Part shown: positions 33,250 through 41,639 of the stretch, piece by piece
How the letters are laid out: each line of letters starts with the position of its first letter
Position numbering within the stretch: position 1 is the first letter of the stretch
DNA from: an uncultured Chitinophagaceae bacterium
GTDB taxonomy: Bacteria; Bacteroidota; Bacteroidia; Chitinophagales; Chitinophagaceae
Direction of reading: 5' to 3'
Assembly: GCA_937996595.1 (NCBI GenBank)
Contig: CALKVC010000134.1
Coordinates: forward strand, 1-41,639
Length of the DNA stretch: 41,639 nucleotides
The notes under the pieces: model-generated
Told to the model about the DNA's origin: nothing
The model's database searches: none
The model's input: the letters and a program-made list of their open reading frames with translations, nothing else
Made by a program: the position numbers and the translations under genes

Positions 33250-34269
33250 CTAAAACTTAGGGCAGAGCGACTGCCTGTCCGTATTATCAGGATAAAACCC
33301 GTTCTTTAACAGGTTAAATTCATTGGCACCCCTGGAATAATTATAATTATTAAGGGAAGACGTGGTAATATCATAGCTGAAAGTAAACCTGATATTACTG
33401 ATCTCCAGCCCTACCATCGGTATCACCGCATCTTTATAACGGTAATAAACACCCGCAATTAACTGGGCCTCTCCCAAATTAGACAGGTTATAATATGCAG
33501 TAAGACCACCTACCAGATTATACGCTTTTGCCTGGGTAGTGAAGAATACGTTTGGATTGATGATTACATTGGGATGCACTTTTAAAATACCGTTTACAAA
33601 GGCGATATGCCGCATAGGTATGATAGTACTTTCGCTCTTATCAGCGAAAAAGCTCTCCCGCGGCCTGTTCACATGGTGAATGGAATAACCGGCATTCACA
33701 TAAACATCCTCTGTTGGGAAATAAGCATAGTTCATGCCAGCCTGCATATCAAAATAATTCACGTTATTATTTACCAGCACTACTGAAGTAGGCAAACTGT
33801 TATCAAAAAATTTTCCGTCAAACTGGTCGGGAAATTTCAGGTTGGTTGGATCTATACGCTTATTGGCCCAGCCCAGGTTGAAACCCGCACTTAGCAAACT
33901 GCTGTTTCCCAGCATCTGGTGATATGCGAGCGAACCATACACTTTTGTTGAACGAAGGCTTCCGCTGCCGGCCACATCACTCAAAATAATTGCACCGGCA
34001 CCCAGCCAGCCATTTTCAAGCCTGTTCCTCATGAGCTGGGCATCCCCGAAAACACTGATGGTTTTATATGGCGCCAGCATGATATTGCTCCATTGGTTGC
34101 GGTAATGGACGCCAAGCCGGTAATCTGCATCCGGGATAAATCCCGTATTGGCCGGGTTGGTTGATAATGGTGAATTAAAGAACTGGGAGAAATGGAGGTC
34201 CTGTGCATACAGCCGCACTGCTGAAAAACAGCAAATCAACATGATCCATATGGCCTTGTTCCTGTTCAT
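33250..34269 (-). CDS. PorP/SprF-family type IX secretion outer-membrane protein (second copy)
   Basis: 339 residues. Signal peptide about 1-22 (KAIWIMLICCFSAVRLYAQ), then the family opening DLHFSQFFNSPLSTNPANTGFIPDADYRLGVHYRNQW. Barrel-like strands follow, and the C-terminus is LCPKF, echoing RCPRF of the first copy. The ATG is the base directly after the TAA of the upstream SBBP/PKD gene (TAAATG), so translation is likely coupled. This supports a dedicated cargo-partner pair for T9SS export, as for SprB-SprF (family knowledge plus inference). Confidence 0.95.
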   Translation of the reverse strand: MNRNKAIWIMLICCFSAVRLYAQDLHFSQFFNSPLSTNPANTGFIPDADYRLGVHYRNQWSNIMLAPYKTISVFGDAQLMRNRLENGWLGAGAIILSDVAGSGSLRSTKVYGSLAYHQMLGNSSLLSAGFNLGWANKRIDPTNLKFPDQFDGKFFDNSLPTSVVLVNNNVNYFDMQAGMNYAYFPTEDVYVNAGYSIHHVNRPRESFFADKSESTIIPMRHIAFVNGILKVHPNVIINPNVFFTTQAKAYNLVGGLTAYYNLSNLGEAQLIAGVYYRYKDAVIPMVGLEISNIRFTFSYDITTSSLNNYNYSRGANEFNLLKNGFYPDNTDRQSLCPKF

Positions 34270-37200
34270 TTATCGTATAAGTGTTATATCTCCTGTTCGC
34301 CTCAATTTTTTGCCATCGGTAAATTCAACATCTAACGTATAGGCATAAACGTCCATTGGCTGCAGCTTACCCTTATAGGTTCCGTCCCAGCCAGCTTTCC
34401 TGTTGTTCGACTGGAATATGAGCTGGCCCCAGCGGTTATAAATCCTCCAATCCATCTTACCGATACCGAAACCCTTCACCGATATGAAACCGTTTTCACC
34501 GAAGCGGCCCGGTGTAAAGGCATTGGGAACATCAAGCAACGGGATTATTATCACATCCACTGCCAGGCGGAAGGTATCCGGGCAATCGAGGTCATTATAT
34601 GCTATCAGCTCTGCCGTAAACCTGCCCGTACTGTTATACTGGTGTACAGGGTTCCTTTCCGTAGAACTTTCACCATCGCCGAAATTCCAAAGGAAACGGG
34701 TGGCATCCGGGGAACTCAGGTTTGTAAACCTCACCGGCGTATTCTCACGGGGAGGGTTAGGCGCCCATGTAAATGATGCAGTGGGTTTAGGTACTACGGT
34801 TATCGTAAAAAAGGCGGAAGTGTCTGCCTTGTTACACGTATTGGTATCCAGCGCAATAAGCCTTACATTATACGTACCGGGTAAATTATATACATGGATA
34901 GGATTTACCTGTGTTGAAGTAGTGTTATCACCGAAATCCCAGATAAAGTCGGTACCCGCCAGTGACGTGTTTTCAAAAACGGCGGAATAAGGGGCGCAAC
35001 CCGCCCGCTGGGTATTGAATGAGGCTTTCACCAGTGGGCTGATCCTGATCGTTTTTTCAACTGAATCAGGGGAATTGCAGAAAGTAGTATCCCGTACAAA
35101 TAACTTTACGGTATATACCCCTGGTTGTGCATACGTGTGTACCCGTGGCGGACTGAAAGCTGCCGTATCGCGGGGCGTACCATCGCCATAATCCCAGTAG
35201 AAACTCTTTGGCCCGAAATTGCCGGCAACTGCCGTGGAGGTATTGCTGTACTGCATGGTTAAACTTTCACAGGGCTGTAATTTCTGCGCCAGGAAATCGG
35301 GTTTCACTACATTATTGCCTGCTTTAACCACTTTATAAGCGGTATCGCGGATATTGCAGGTACTGCTGTCTTCTGCTATCAGCATCACCGTATACACACC
35401 TACCGCATTGTATGTATGAGAAACATCAAATGATGTGGTTGTTACAATGGGTGAGTTGTCGCCGAAATTCCAATAGAACCGCTTACCTTTTTGCAGGGTA
35501 TCCCGGAAATCTACTTTTAATGGTACACAACCGCTGGTATCATTGATGATAGCATTTATGGAAATCTGGAACCCGGCTCCCACGCCTGCAAAATTCATTT
35601 CAATTTTTACCGCTGCCTCATTACAGTTGCTGCTGCTATTAGTAGGTGACCAGGAGCCGGGTGTTGTGGGGAATGTAGTGCCTCCGCCGCAGTTGGCGCA
35701 CATGGCCTGGTATATGACGCCATTTTCATCAAACCGGCTTGTACCCCCATCTACATGGTCTCCAACCCCGTTAAACTGACCAAAATGTGAACCAAAAAGC
35801 TGGCTCTGTGCATCCTTTTCCAAAACAAAAAAGTAGAAGTCGGCTCCATCAGGTGCGGGTATGCCTGTTAAAGGGTTCACTTCCGGAAGTCCATTGGTGT
35901 TTCCGGTAGAATAACCCTGCTGAACATTGATACCACCTCCCCAGCCTGATACATACACGTTTTCGCAACGGTCTACCAGGAATGCTATGGGAGAAATGTT
36001 CGGTACACCTGATACTGTTCCGAAAACGGTTGAGTATATATAAGATGAAAAATCAGGCTGCAACTTACTGATAAACTGCTTGCTGCCTGCATTGCTGAAA
36101 GCTGCATTCACTACCGGCCAGTTACCGGTTGTTGTTCCCATCACATAGGGAAAACCAAGCTTGTCGAATTTAAGGCCATACAGCATATCTATACCGCTTG
36201 TTCCCAGGTATGTTGTTCGTATGATGGCTGAACCATCATTTTGAATTTCTGTAATGAATCCATCGGCTACGCCTCCCTGGTAGGATGTACCAATCGTTCC
36301 CGCTTTATTACCGGGCAGGTTATTGCTGGTTGTGGCACCGGCAACATAAATGGTATTGGTTACCGGGTTTACACTGGTTACAAAACAGGCATCATCTCCC
36401 GAACCACCAAAATACGTGCTGAATAAAAGGGTTGACAGGTTCGGATTGAATTTTAAAATCACTCCATCCTGCCTGCCACCTGCATTGGCAGGCTGTATGG
36501 TTGTTCCCGGCCCAACAGGAAAATCAGGCGATTGTGAACAGGAAGCAAGAATAATATTATTTGAACCGTCCAGTATCACTTCACTCCTGGCATCATCACC
36601 ATAATTCCTCCTGATACCGTCTGTACCTGTCGGATTATTGTATTTGGGCCGGATGTTCACCCCATCATCACCGGCACCGCCAATCTTAACCGAACCCAGC
36701 AGGGCATTTCCGGCTGCATTGAATTTCGTGATCACAATATCAAAACGGCCACCCGAACCCAATGCCGGTGTTGTAAGCGGATAATTGGAAGAAAACGACC
36801 TTCCGGCCACCACCAGGTTACCCTGTGCATCCGCAATCATACTATGCGGTTGTTCATTACCGTTACCTCCCAGGTAAGTTGCATACAGGCGGTTGCTCCC
36901 GTTTGCAGAAAACTTGAAAATGGCAATGTCATAACCACCAAATTCATCTTCCGGCGTACCGCCGTTATACACCGTACTGAATGCGCCCGGGGATACAGGA
37001 TACCCGGCACCAAAAGCAATCCCGCCGGCAAAAAACGAACCATCAGGCCCGGGAGTGGCCGTGTACCCCCAATTATCTGCAGTACTTCCGGTGAATGTGG
37101 AAAATATGATTGAAGGGTCTATTATGAGTGTTTCCTTAAGGTCGTATTGCTTAACCTGGAATGTAACTACATTATGCTTTACTGCATACCTGCAATCAAT

Positions 37201-37857
37201 TTCTTCTCTTGCTGCTTTGCCGGTCTGGTAGCTGTAAGGATACAATTCTGTAACCGTGCCAACAGAAGTTACGATATTCAATTCCCTGTTTTTAACGAAC
37301 AGGTCAACGGGCCCGTCATATTGCATGGCTATGGAAGCGACGTTTCCGCCGGGACGAACGATAAAATCATATTTAAGTTTGCCGGCACTGCTGTAATAGC
37401 GTATATCTATATTCGGGTATACGTTTCTGTAAGTAACTGCCTGGAATACGCGGCAACCGCCAGCCCAGGCAGCAGGATCATTTCCAAGAAAATAATTATT
37501 ATATGTGGGAAGCGGTTTTTCGGGAACGGATATTGCATGTTTGTCAGCTCCCAGGAAATTAACCTTATAGGCAAATGAGTTAAAAACAATCGGCTTGGAA
37601 AGGTTTTCCTTATCCGCCTTATGGCCATGTGCTATTTCAGAAAGGGCCTGAACATCTTCCGGGTCGTGCAATAATACGGTGAACCCGTTTTTCTCTATGA
37701 AAAATGAACCGGTGTTGAAATCACCCCGGAAATCTACCCTGCTGTTCCATTGTCCTTTGTTCTCAACAAATTCCATTTGGGCCAGTACATGGATGCTTAA
37801 GAAAAGAGCCATCAAAAACATCCATACATATATCGGTATTTTTCCAAATCTGTTCAA
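34270..37857 (-). CDS. Surface protein: DUF7948-like region, SBBP-type repeats, four PKD domains, CHU_C (type B) domain
   Basis: 1195 residues from TTG at 37857 (n-region MNRFGKIPIYVW gives a proper signal peptide; the first ATG is 12 codons later). After cleavage near LAQ comes MEFVENKGQWNSRV, the opening of the DUF7948 type found before SBBP beta-propeller repeats. The propeller-like section (about 255-745) has repeated FSTFTGSTADN, YLGGNGNEQPHSM and STYFGGSGDDACF motifs. Four PKD modules follow, with WNFGDN, WDYGDG, WDFGDN and WNFGDG. The end is the gliding-motility C-terminal domain: DVPNAFTPGRFGENG, RIYNRWGQLIFQS, GWDGTYKGK, TGDITLIR. Exported by T9SS; ligand unknown. It is translationally joined to PorP/SprF. 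Confidence 0.92.
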   Translation of the reverse strand: MNRFGKIPIYVWMFLMALFLSIHVLAQMEFVENKGQWNSRVDFRGDFNTGSFFIEKNGFTVLLHDPEDVQALSEIAHGHKADKENLSKPIVFNSFAYKVNFLGADKHAISVPEKPLPTYNNYFLGNDPAAWAGGCRVFQAVTYRNVYPNIDIRYYSSAGKLKYDFIVRPGGNVASIAMQYDGPVDLFVKNRELNIVTSVGTVTELYPYSYQTGKAAREEIDCRYAVKHNVVTFQVKQYDLKETLIIDPSIIFSTFTGSTADNWGYTATPGPDGSFFAGGIAFGAGYPVSPGAFSTVYNGGTPEDEFGGYDIAIFKFSANGSNRLYATYLGGNGNEQPHSMIADAQGNLVVAGRSFSSNYPLTTPALGSGGRFDIVITKFNAAGNALLGSVKIGGAGDDGVNIRPKYNNPTGTDGIRRNYGDDARSEVILDGSNNIILASCSQSPDFPVGPGTTIQPANAGGRQDGVILKFNPNLSTLLFSTYFGGSGDDACFVTSVNPVTNTIYVAGATTSNNLPGNKAGTIGTSYQGGVADGFITEIQNDGSAIIRTTYLGTSGIDMLYGLKFDKLGFPYVMGTTTGNWPVVNAAFSNAGSKQFISKLQPDFSSYIYSTVFGTVSGVPNISPIAFLVDRCENVYVSGWGGGINVQQGYSTGNTNGLPEVNPLTGIPAPDGADFYFFVLEKDAQSQLFGSHFGQFNGVGDHVDGGTSRFDENGVIYQAMCANCGGGTTFPTTPGSWSPTNSSSNCNEAAVKIEMNFAGVGAGFQISINAIINDTSGCVPLKVDFRDTLQKGKRFYWNFGDNSPIVTTTSFDVSHTYNAVGVYTVMLIAEDSSTCNIRDTAYKVVKAGNNVVKPDFLAQKLQPCESLTMQYSNTSTAVAGNFGPKSFYWDYGDGTPRDTAAFSPPRVHTYAQPGVYTVKLFVRDTTFCNSPDSVEKTIRISPLVKASFNTQRAGCAPYSAVFENTSLAGTDFIWDFGDNTTSTQVNPIHVYNLPGTYNVRLIALDTNTCNKADTSAFFTITVVPKPTASFTWAPNPPRENTPVRFTNLSSPDATRFLWNFGDGESSTERNPVHQYNSTGRFTAELIAYNDLDCPDTFRLAVDVIIIPLLDVPNAFTPGRFGENGFISVKGFGIGKMDWRIYNRWGQLIFQSNNRKAGWDGTYKGKLQPMDVYAYTLDVEFTDGKKLRRTGDITLIR

Positions 37858-37945
37858 CCTGAAATTTTATACAATTTACTCATAATTAACGAAAATATTA
37901 GCGGTTTGTTCACTTATCCGAAGCTTTAAACATGCTTTAACTTTT

Positions 37946-40084
37946 TTATGAGATCCTGCTCCAGGCAGTCTTCCCTTTTTGCAGCAGCAGGTAATTTTTT
38001 AAGGCGCTGTTTTCTTCAGATAACAGTTCAGGGTCTGTTTCTATGATCTGTTCAACTGACAATTTTGCTGCTTCAAGCATGGCTTTATCCTGTACGATAT
38101 CTGCCAGCTTAAAATGCAATATGCCGCTTTGCCTGGTTCCTTCCATTTCACCGGGGCCCCTGAGTTCCAGGTCTTTTTCTGCAACCAGGAACCCATCGTT
38201 CGTCCGGACCATGATGTTGATCCTTTCCCTTGCATCTGCCGATAATTTCCGCCCGGTAAGTAAAATACAGTAACTCTGTTCTGCACCCCTGCCTACTCTT
38301 CCGCGTAACTGGTGTAACTGCGATAAGCCAAATTTCTCAGCACTTTCAATCACCATCACGGAGGCATTGGGTACATTTACGCCTACTTCAATTACAGTGG
38401 TACTTACCATTATATGGGTATCTCCCTGAACAAAACGCTGCATATTGGTCTCTTTTTGCAGGGCATCCTGTTTCCCATGCACCATACTTATCCAATAAGC
38501 AGGTTCCGGAAAGAATGATTTCACTTCCTCGTACCCTTTCATGAGATTTTCATAATCCAGTTTACTGCTTTCTTCAATCAGCGGGTATATGATATATGCC
38601 TGCCTGCCCAGGGCAAGCTGCTGTTTTATAAAATCCATCACCTGTGGCCTGGCTTGCTCGTACCTGTGCACCGTATTCACCGGTTTCCTGCCGGGCGGCA
38701 ATTCATCTATGATGCTATAATCAAGGTCGCCATATGCTGTTAATGCCAGCGTTCGCGGAATGGGAGTTGCCGTCATCACCAGTATATGCGGGGGGACGGT
38801 GTTTTTTGCCCAAAGTTTCGCCCGCTGGGCCACGCCGAATTTATGCTGTTCATCCACTACGGCAAATCCGAGGTTGCGGAATTGTACGTGGTCTTCTATA
38901 ACTGCATGTGTACCGATTAATATTGTTAATGACCCATCAGCACATGACCTGAGTATTTCTTTCCTTTCTTTTGTTTTTGTGGAGCCGGTCAATAACATAA
39001 CGGTAACGGGTAGCTGTTTAACCAGGTCGCATATACCGGCATAATGCTGCTGGGCCAGTATTTCGGTTGGCGCCATCAATAAGCTTTGGAATGGTTCGCC
39101 GGTTTCCGGGTTCCGGTTATCAGCCGAGATAAGCATGCTCAGCAAGGCTACGATCGTTTTACCGCTGCCCACATCACCCTGCAAAAGCCTGTTCATCTGG
39201 TGGCCGCCGGCTGTATCCTTACGTATCTCTTTCAACACTCTTTTCTGGGCTTCTGTAAGCGGGAATGGCAGGTGTTTCTCATAAAACTCATTGAACAGCG
39301 TGCCCACCGTTGAAAATATATGCCCTTTACTGAACCGATGCCTTTTACGCTTAACAAACTGCACATTCCACTGAGCTATGAAAAATTCTTCAAATTTCAG
39401 GCGCCGCAGGGCCTGCTCGTATTGTTGTATGGAAGCGGGAAAGTGTATTTGCCTGGTTGCTTCAAACCGGCTGATGAGCTTATACCTGCTTATAATTGTT
39501 TCCGGCAGGTTTTCCGGCAGCTCTTTTACCGTAAGCCGGTTTAGTAAATCTAATGTGAATTTTCCGATTGCCCGGCCATTCAGGCCCCTGGTTTTTAATT
39601 TTTCGGTGGACGAATATATCGGTTCAAGGTAGCTTTTCCCGCCGGCTTTTTCCGGGCTGTATGGCTCAATTTCGGGATGAGCCATCTGGGGTTTGCCATT
39701 AAAGAAACCCGTTTTACCAAAAACAAGGTACTTATTGCCGGTAACCAGCATCTTTTCCACCCAATTGATACCCTGGAACCAAACTAGTTCCAGCATCCCT
39801 GTTTCATCCATGATCTGCACCAGCAGCCTCCTGTTCTGTTTTTCCCCCAGGATGTTTTTGGCGGTAATGGTGCCGGCAACCTGGGCATATTCAGTTGTAA
39901 GGCCAATGCTGCTAATCTTATCTACCCTTGTTTTATCAATATGCCTGAACGGATAATATTCCAGCAGGTCTTTGAAATTAAAAATGCCAAGTTCTTTCCG
40001 AAGTAGGTCGCCCTTTGCTGCGGTAATACCGGTTAGATATTCAACCGGGCTGTTTAAGATATGTGAAGAAGTACTGGTTGCCAC
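37946..40084 (-). CDS. recG: ATP-dependent DNA helicase RecG
   Basis: 712 residues, normal for RecG, which remodels stalled forks and branch-migrates Holliday junctions. Wedge/OB domain about 1-190; helicase domain with Walker A GDVGSGKT, the RecG-type box DEQHKFGVAQRAKL, TATPIPRTLALT, and motif VI QLRGRVGRG. C-terminal segment MVRTNDGFLVAEKDLELRGPGEMEGTRQSG (seen as AEKDLELRGPGEMEGTRQSG) is diagnostic. Initiation is at GTG (40084); upstream in-frame codons run to a TAA without an ATG, and no internal Met suits the N-terminus. The GTG forms part of a small hairpin. Confidence 0.97.
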   Translation of the reverse strand: MATSTSSHILNSPVEYLTGITAAKGDLLRKELGIFNFKDLLEYYPFRHIDKTRVDKISSIGLTTEYAQVAGTITAKNILGEKQNRRLLVQIMDETGMLELVWFQGINWVEKMLVTGNKYLVFGKTGFFNGKPQMAHPEIEPYSPEKAGGKSYLEPIYSSTEKLKTRGLNGRAIGKFTLDLLNRLTVKELPENLPETIISRYKLISRFEATRQIHFPASIQQYEQALRRLKFEEFFIAQWNVQFVKRKRHRFSKGHIFSTVGTLFNEFYEKHLPFPLTEAQKRVLKEIRKDTAGGHQMNRLLQGDVGSGKTIVALLSMLISADNRNPETGEPFQSLLMAPTEILAQQHYAGICDLVKQLPVTVMLLTGSTKTKERKEILRSCADGSLTILIGTHAVIEDHVQFRNLGFAVVDEQHKFGVAQRAKLWAKNTVPPHILVMTATPIPRTLALTAYGDLDYSIIDELPPGRKPVNTVHRYEQARPQVMDFIKQQLALGRQAYIIYPLIEESSKLDYENLMKGYEEVKSFFPEPAYWISMVHGKQDALQKETNMQRFVQGDTHIMVSTTVIEVGVNVPNASVMVIESAEKFGLSQLHQLRGRVGRGAEQSYCILLTGRKLSADARERINIMVRTNDGFLVAEKDLELRGPGEMEGTRQSGILHFKLADIVQDKAMLEAAKLSVEQIIETDPELLSEENSALKNYLLLQKGKTAWSRIS

Positions 40085-40101
40085 CTGAATGCCTGCAGGT
40101 G
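40082..40101 (-). promoter_or_regulatory. Hairpin over the recG GTG start
   Basis: On the minus strand CACCTG pairs with CAGGTG around an 8-nt loop; the final GTG of the stem is the recG start codon. The 159-bp upstream gap up to the acetyltransferase gene holds nothing else that I could identify. Confidence 0.4.
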
Positions 40102-40243
40102 TAGTTTATTTGCCATCACAACGGATGCAAAAACCTGCCGGGTAACGGTAAAAATAAATAATTATCGCTGTTGTTCACCTAACTTGGATTTCTGATGATG
40201 AAAGCAGCATCATTTCACGTAAAAGATATATATGGTTAAACAA

Positions 40244-40786
40244 TTATTCTCCTATCCATTCATCTTTTAAAATAGAATACACGCAGAGATCATGAAAATT
40301 GCCGTTTACCAGTTCAGCCTTTCTTAATATCCCTTCATGGGTAAAATGTAGTTTTTCAGGGATTGCCCGGCTTTTCAGGTTAGCTGAAGCGGCCCTTATT
40401 TCAACCCTTTCAAGGCCAAGCACATTGAATGCATATGTTATCAGCATGCTGCAACACCTGGTAACAATTCCTTTACCCGAAGCATCCGTGGTTATCCAGT
40501 AGCCCAATGAAGCATTTCTATGTTGCAGGTTTATATCATGAAGGCCGATCCTGCCAACAATGCTTCCGTGCAGTAAAATCACATAATTCAGTTCCTGCTC
40601 CTGCAGGTTAAGCTGTTCACACCTGGTTATATAATTGCTGAAATCATCAACCGTTTGCATGTGTTTCACCCATGGCAGAAAGGCGGAAAGATGGTCACGG
40701 TTATGATTAACCGCTTTCAATAAGCCCTGAGCATGTTTACCGGAAATAATCTCCAGTAAAATATTTTCTTCTTTGCTAACTATCAT
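40244..40786 (-). CDS. GNAT N-acetyltransferase, RimJ/RimL-like
   Basis: 180 residues. Family blocks: LSAFLPWVKHMQTVDDFSNYI near the N-terminus; YVILLHGSIVGRIGLHDINLQHRNASLGYWI; the acetyl-CoA-binding region around DASGKGIVTRCCSMLITYAF; then LGLERVEIRAASANLKSRAIPEKLHFTHEGILR. This is the ribosomal-protein-serine type subgroup that acetylates N-terminal Ser/Ala or other small amines; the substrate here is not predictable. One detail: the usual acetyl-CoA pyrophosphate loop QxxGxG/A reads ASGKGIVT. Same strand as the DEAD-box helicase, from which a terminator-like hairpin separates it. Confidence 0.9.
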   Translation of the reverse strand: MIVSKEENILLEIISGKHAQGLLKAVNHNRDHLSAFLPWVKHMQTVDDFSNYITRCEQLNLQEQELNYVILLHGSIVGRIGLHDINLQHRNASLGYWITTDASGKGIVTRCCSMLITYAFNVLGLERVEIRAASANLKSRAIPEKLHFTHEGILRKAELVNGNFHDLCVYSILKDEWIGE

Positions 40787-40799
40787 TTCAGTTACAAAT

Positions 40800-40834
40800 T
40801 AAAAAGAAAACTGTAAAATGACCGGTGTCATTTT
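40800..40834 (-). terminator. Terminator-like hairpin after the DEAD-box helicase
   Basis: Perfect 8-bp stem AAAATGAC/GTCATTTT with a 4-nt loop (40815-40834), followed on the minus strand by T-rich sequence, 36 bp past the helicase stop. Confidence 0.6.
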
Positions 40835-40870
40835 GCCTGTATTTCACGAAACAATAAAAACCTGGAAATG

Positions 40871-41639
40871 CTATCTGGAGCCTGCCTTCCTGCTACCGCC
40901 CTTTCTATTAAAATTCCCCTGCCTGAAACCGCCTCCGGGCCTTCTACCCGATTTTGATGCGGTATCATATTCCGGTACTTCCCCCAGTGCTTCCGGTACT
41001 ACTGCTTTGGGAACAGGCTTGCCCAGCAACTTCTCTATGGCCATGAATTTCCGTTGTTCTTTTATACTCACCAGTGTATAGGCTGAGCCGTCTGCTGCAG
41101 CCCTGGCCGTACGGCCTATCCGGTGAACGTAATCTTCCCCGTCGTGCGGTACATCAAAATTGATGACCAGGTCAATATTGTCTATATCTATTCCACGGCT
41201 AAGGATATCTGTTGCTACCAGGATCGGCAACCGGCCGCTTTTAAACTGCATGAGAACTTCCTCGCGCTTATCCTGGACCAGGTCGCTGTGAATTTCATCT
41301 GCGTTCAGCCTATTGCGTCTAAGGTCTCGCGTTAGTTGTTTCACACTCAGCTTGCTGCTGCAAAAAACAAGTACGCTTTTAAAATCTTTCTCTTTCAGCA
41401 GGTGCAGTATGAGCGGGATCTTTTGTGTGTCGTATACGATGTAAGCCTGCTGGTTGATTTTCTCGGGAGGTTTGCTGATAGAAATGTTCACTTCTTCCGG
41501 GTTATGCAGGATCTTCCGGGCCAGTTCCCTTATTTTATGGGGCATGGTGGCGGAAAACAACAGGTTCTGCCTGCTGGCCGGAAGGTGATTGATGATAAAC
41601 ATGATGTCGTCAAAGAACCCCATGTCCAGCATCAGATCG
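40871..41639 (-). CDS. DEAD-box RNA helicase, C-terminal part (5' end outside window)
   Basis: The frame stays open to the window edge; codons just before 41632 read DL, consistent with the DEAD box (DEADLMLDMGFF) being cut there. Retained motifs: SAT of motif III in LFSATMPHKI, VLVFCSS (motif IV), the segment VATDILSRGIDIDNIDLVINFDVP (motif V, seen as VATDILSRGIDIDN), and HRIGRTARA (motif VI). A basic Gly/Arg tail, GRRPGGGFRQGNFNRKGG, is typical of the RhlE/CsdA-like bacterial group. It unwinds RNA in ribosome assembly or mRNA decay. A terminator-like hairpin follows. Confidence 0.93.
   Translation of the reverse strand, partial: DLMLDMGFFDDIMFIINHLPASRQNLLFSATMPHKIRELARKILHNPEEVNISISKPPEKINQQAYIVYDTQKIPLILHLLKEKDFKSVLVFCSSKLSVKQLTRDLRRNRLNADEIHSDLVQDKREEVLMQFKSGRLPILVATDILSRGIDIDNIDLVINFDVPHDGEDYVHRIGRTARAAADGSAYTLVSIKEQRKFMAIEKLLGKPVPKAVVPEALGEVPEYDTASKSGRRPGGGFRQGNFNRKGGSRKAGSR

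Overview
The window is a chromosomal segment of a Bacteroidota bacterium, most likely a chitinophagaceae-type relative (inference). The evidence is: two gene pairs made of a giant PKD-domain protein with a gliding-motility (CHU_C, type B) C-terminal domain plus a PorP/SprF outer-membrane protein; a protein with a type A type IX secretion (T9SS) sorting domain; a single-chain fused alpha/beta 2-oxoacid dehydrogenase E1; and several promoters matching the Bacteroidota consensus (TTTG, about 19 nt, TAnnTTTG) with almost no Shine-Dalgarno sites. No rRNA, tRNA, CRISPR array, integrase or transposase was seen. Most of the window is ordinary core chromosome.

Layout. 1-2273: the 3' end of a bacterial-type isocitrate dehydrogenase, then a 730-bp non-coding stretch with a broken four-helix-bundle gene bounded by inverted heptamer arrays and a hexamer minisatellite, then a complete eukaryotic-type NADP isocitrate dehydrogenase. 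2427-6844: accB, accC and the fused E1 gene (acyl-CoA/fatty-acid supply). 6883-9488: lolD-like ATPase (minus), a DUF2795-like small acidic protein with a clear promoter (plus), then semiSWEET, fabI and a small membrane protein (minus). 9544-13287: recN, a zinc-ribbon coiled-coil protein and a Nif3-family protein (minus). 13305-15276: M32 carboxypeptidase and a lipoprotein (plus). 15369-22597: the first T9SS module (15-PKD protein and PorP/SprF), a peroxiredoxin and a sorting-domain-only secreted protein. 22662-24523: grpE-dnaJ with its own promoter.

24579-30444 (minus): a compact set reading symporter, O-methyltransferase, glucosaminidase/LysM, hpt, followed by a VWA-domain protein. 30524-31060: LOG-family enzyme. 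31066-33171 (minus): FAD-linked oxidase and an envelope protein. 33250-37857 (minus): the second T9SS module, an SBBP/PKD/CHU_C protein directly coupled (TAAATG) to PorP/SprF. 37946-41639 (minus): recG, a GNAT acetyltransferase and a DEAD-box RNA helicase cut by the window edge.

The most unusual points are the inverted heptamer-array unit around the doubly stopped four-helix-bundle pseudogene between two isocitrate dehydrogenases of different subfamilies, the sorting-domain-only secreted protein, the two PKD/CHU_C-PorP pairs, and perfect hairpins flanking the first of them.
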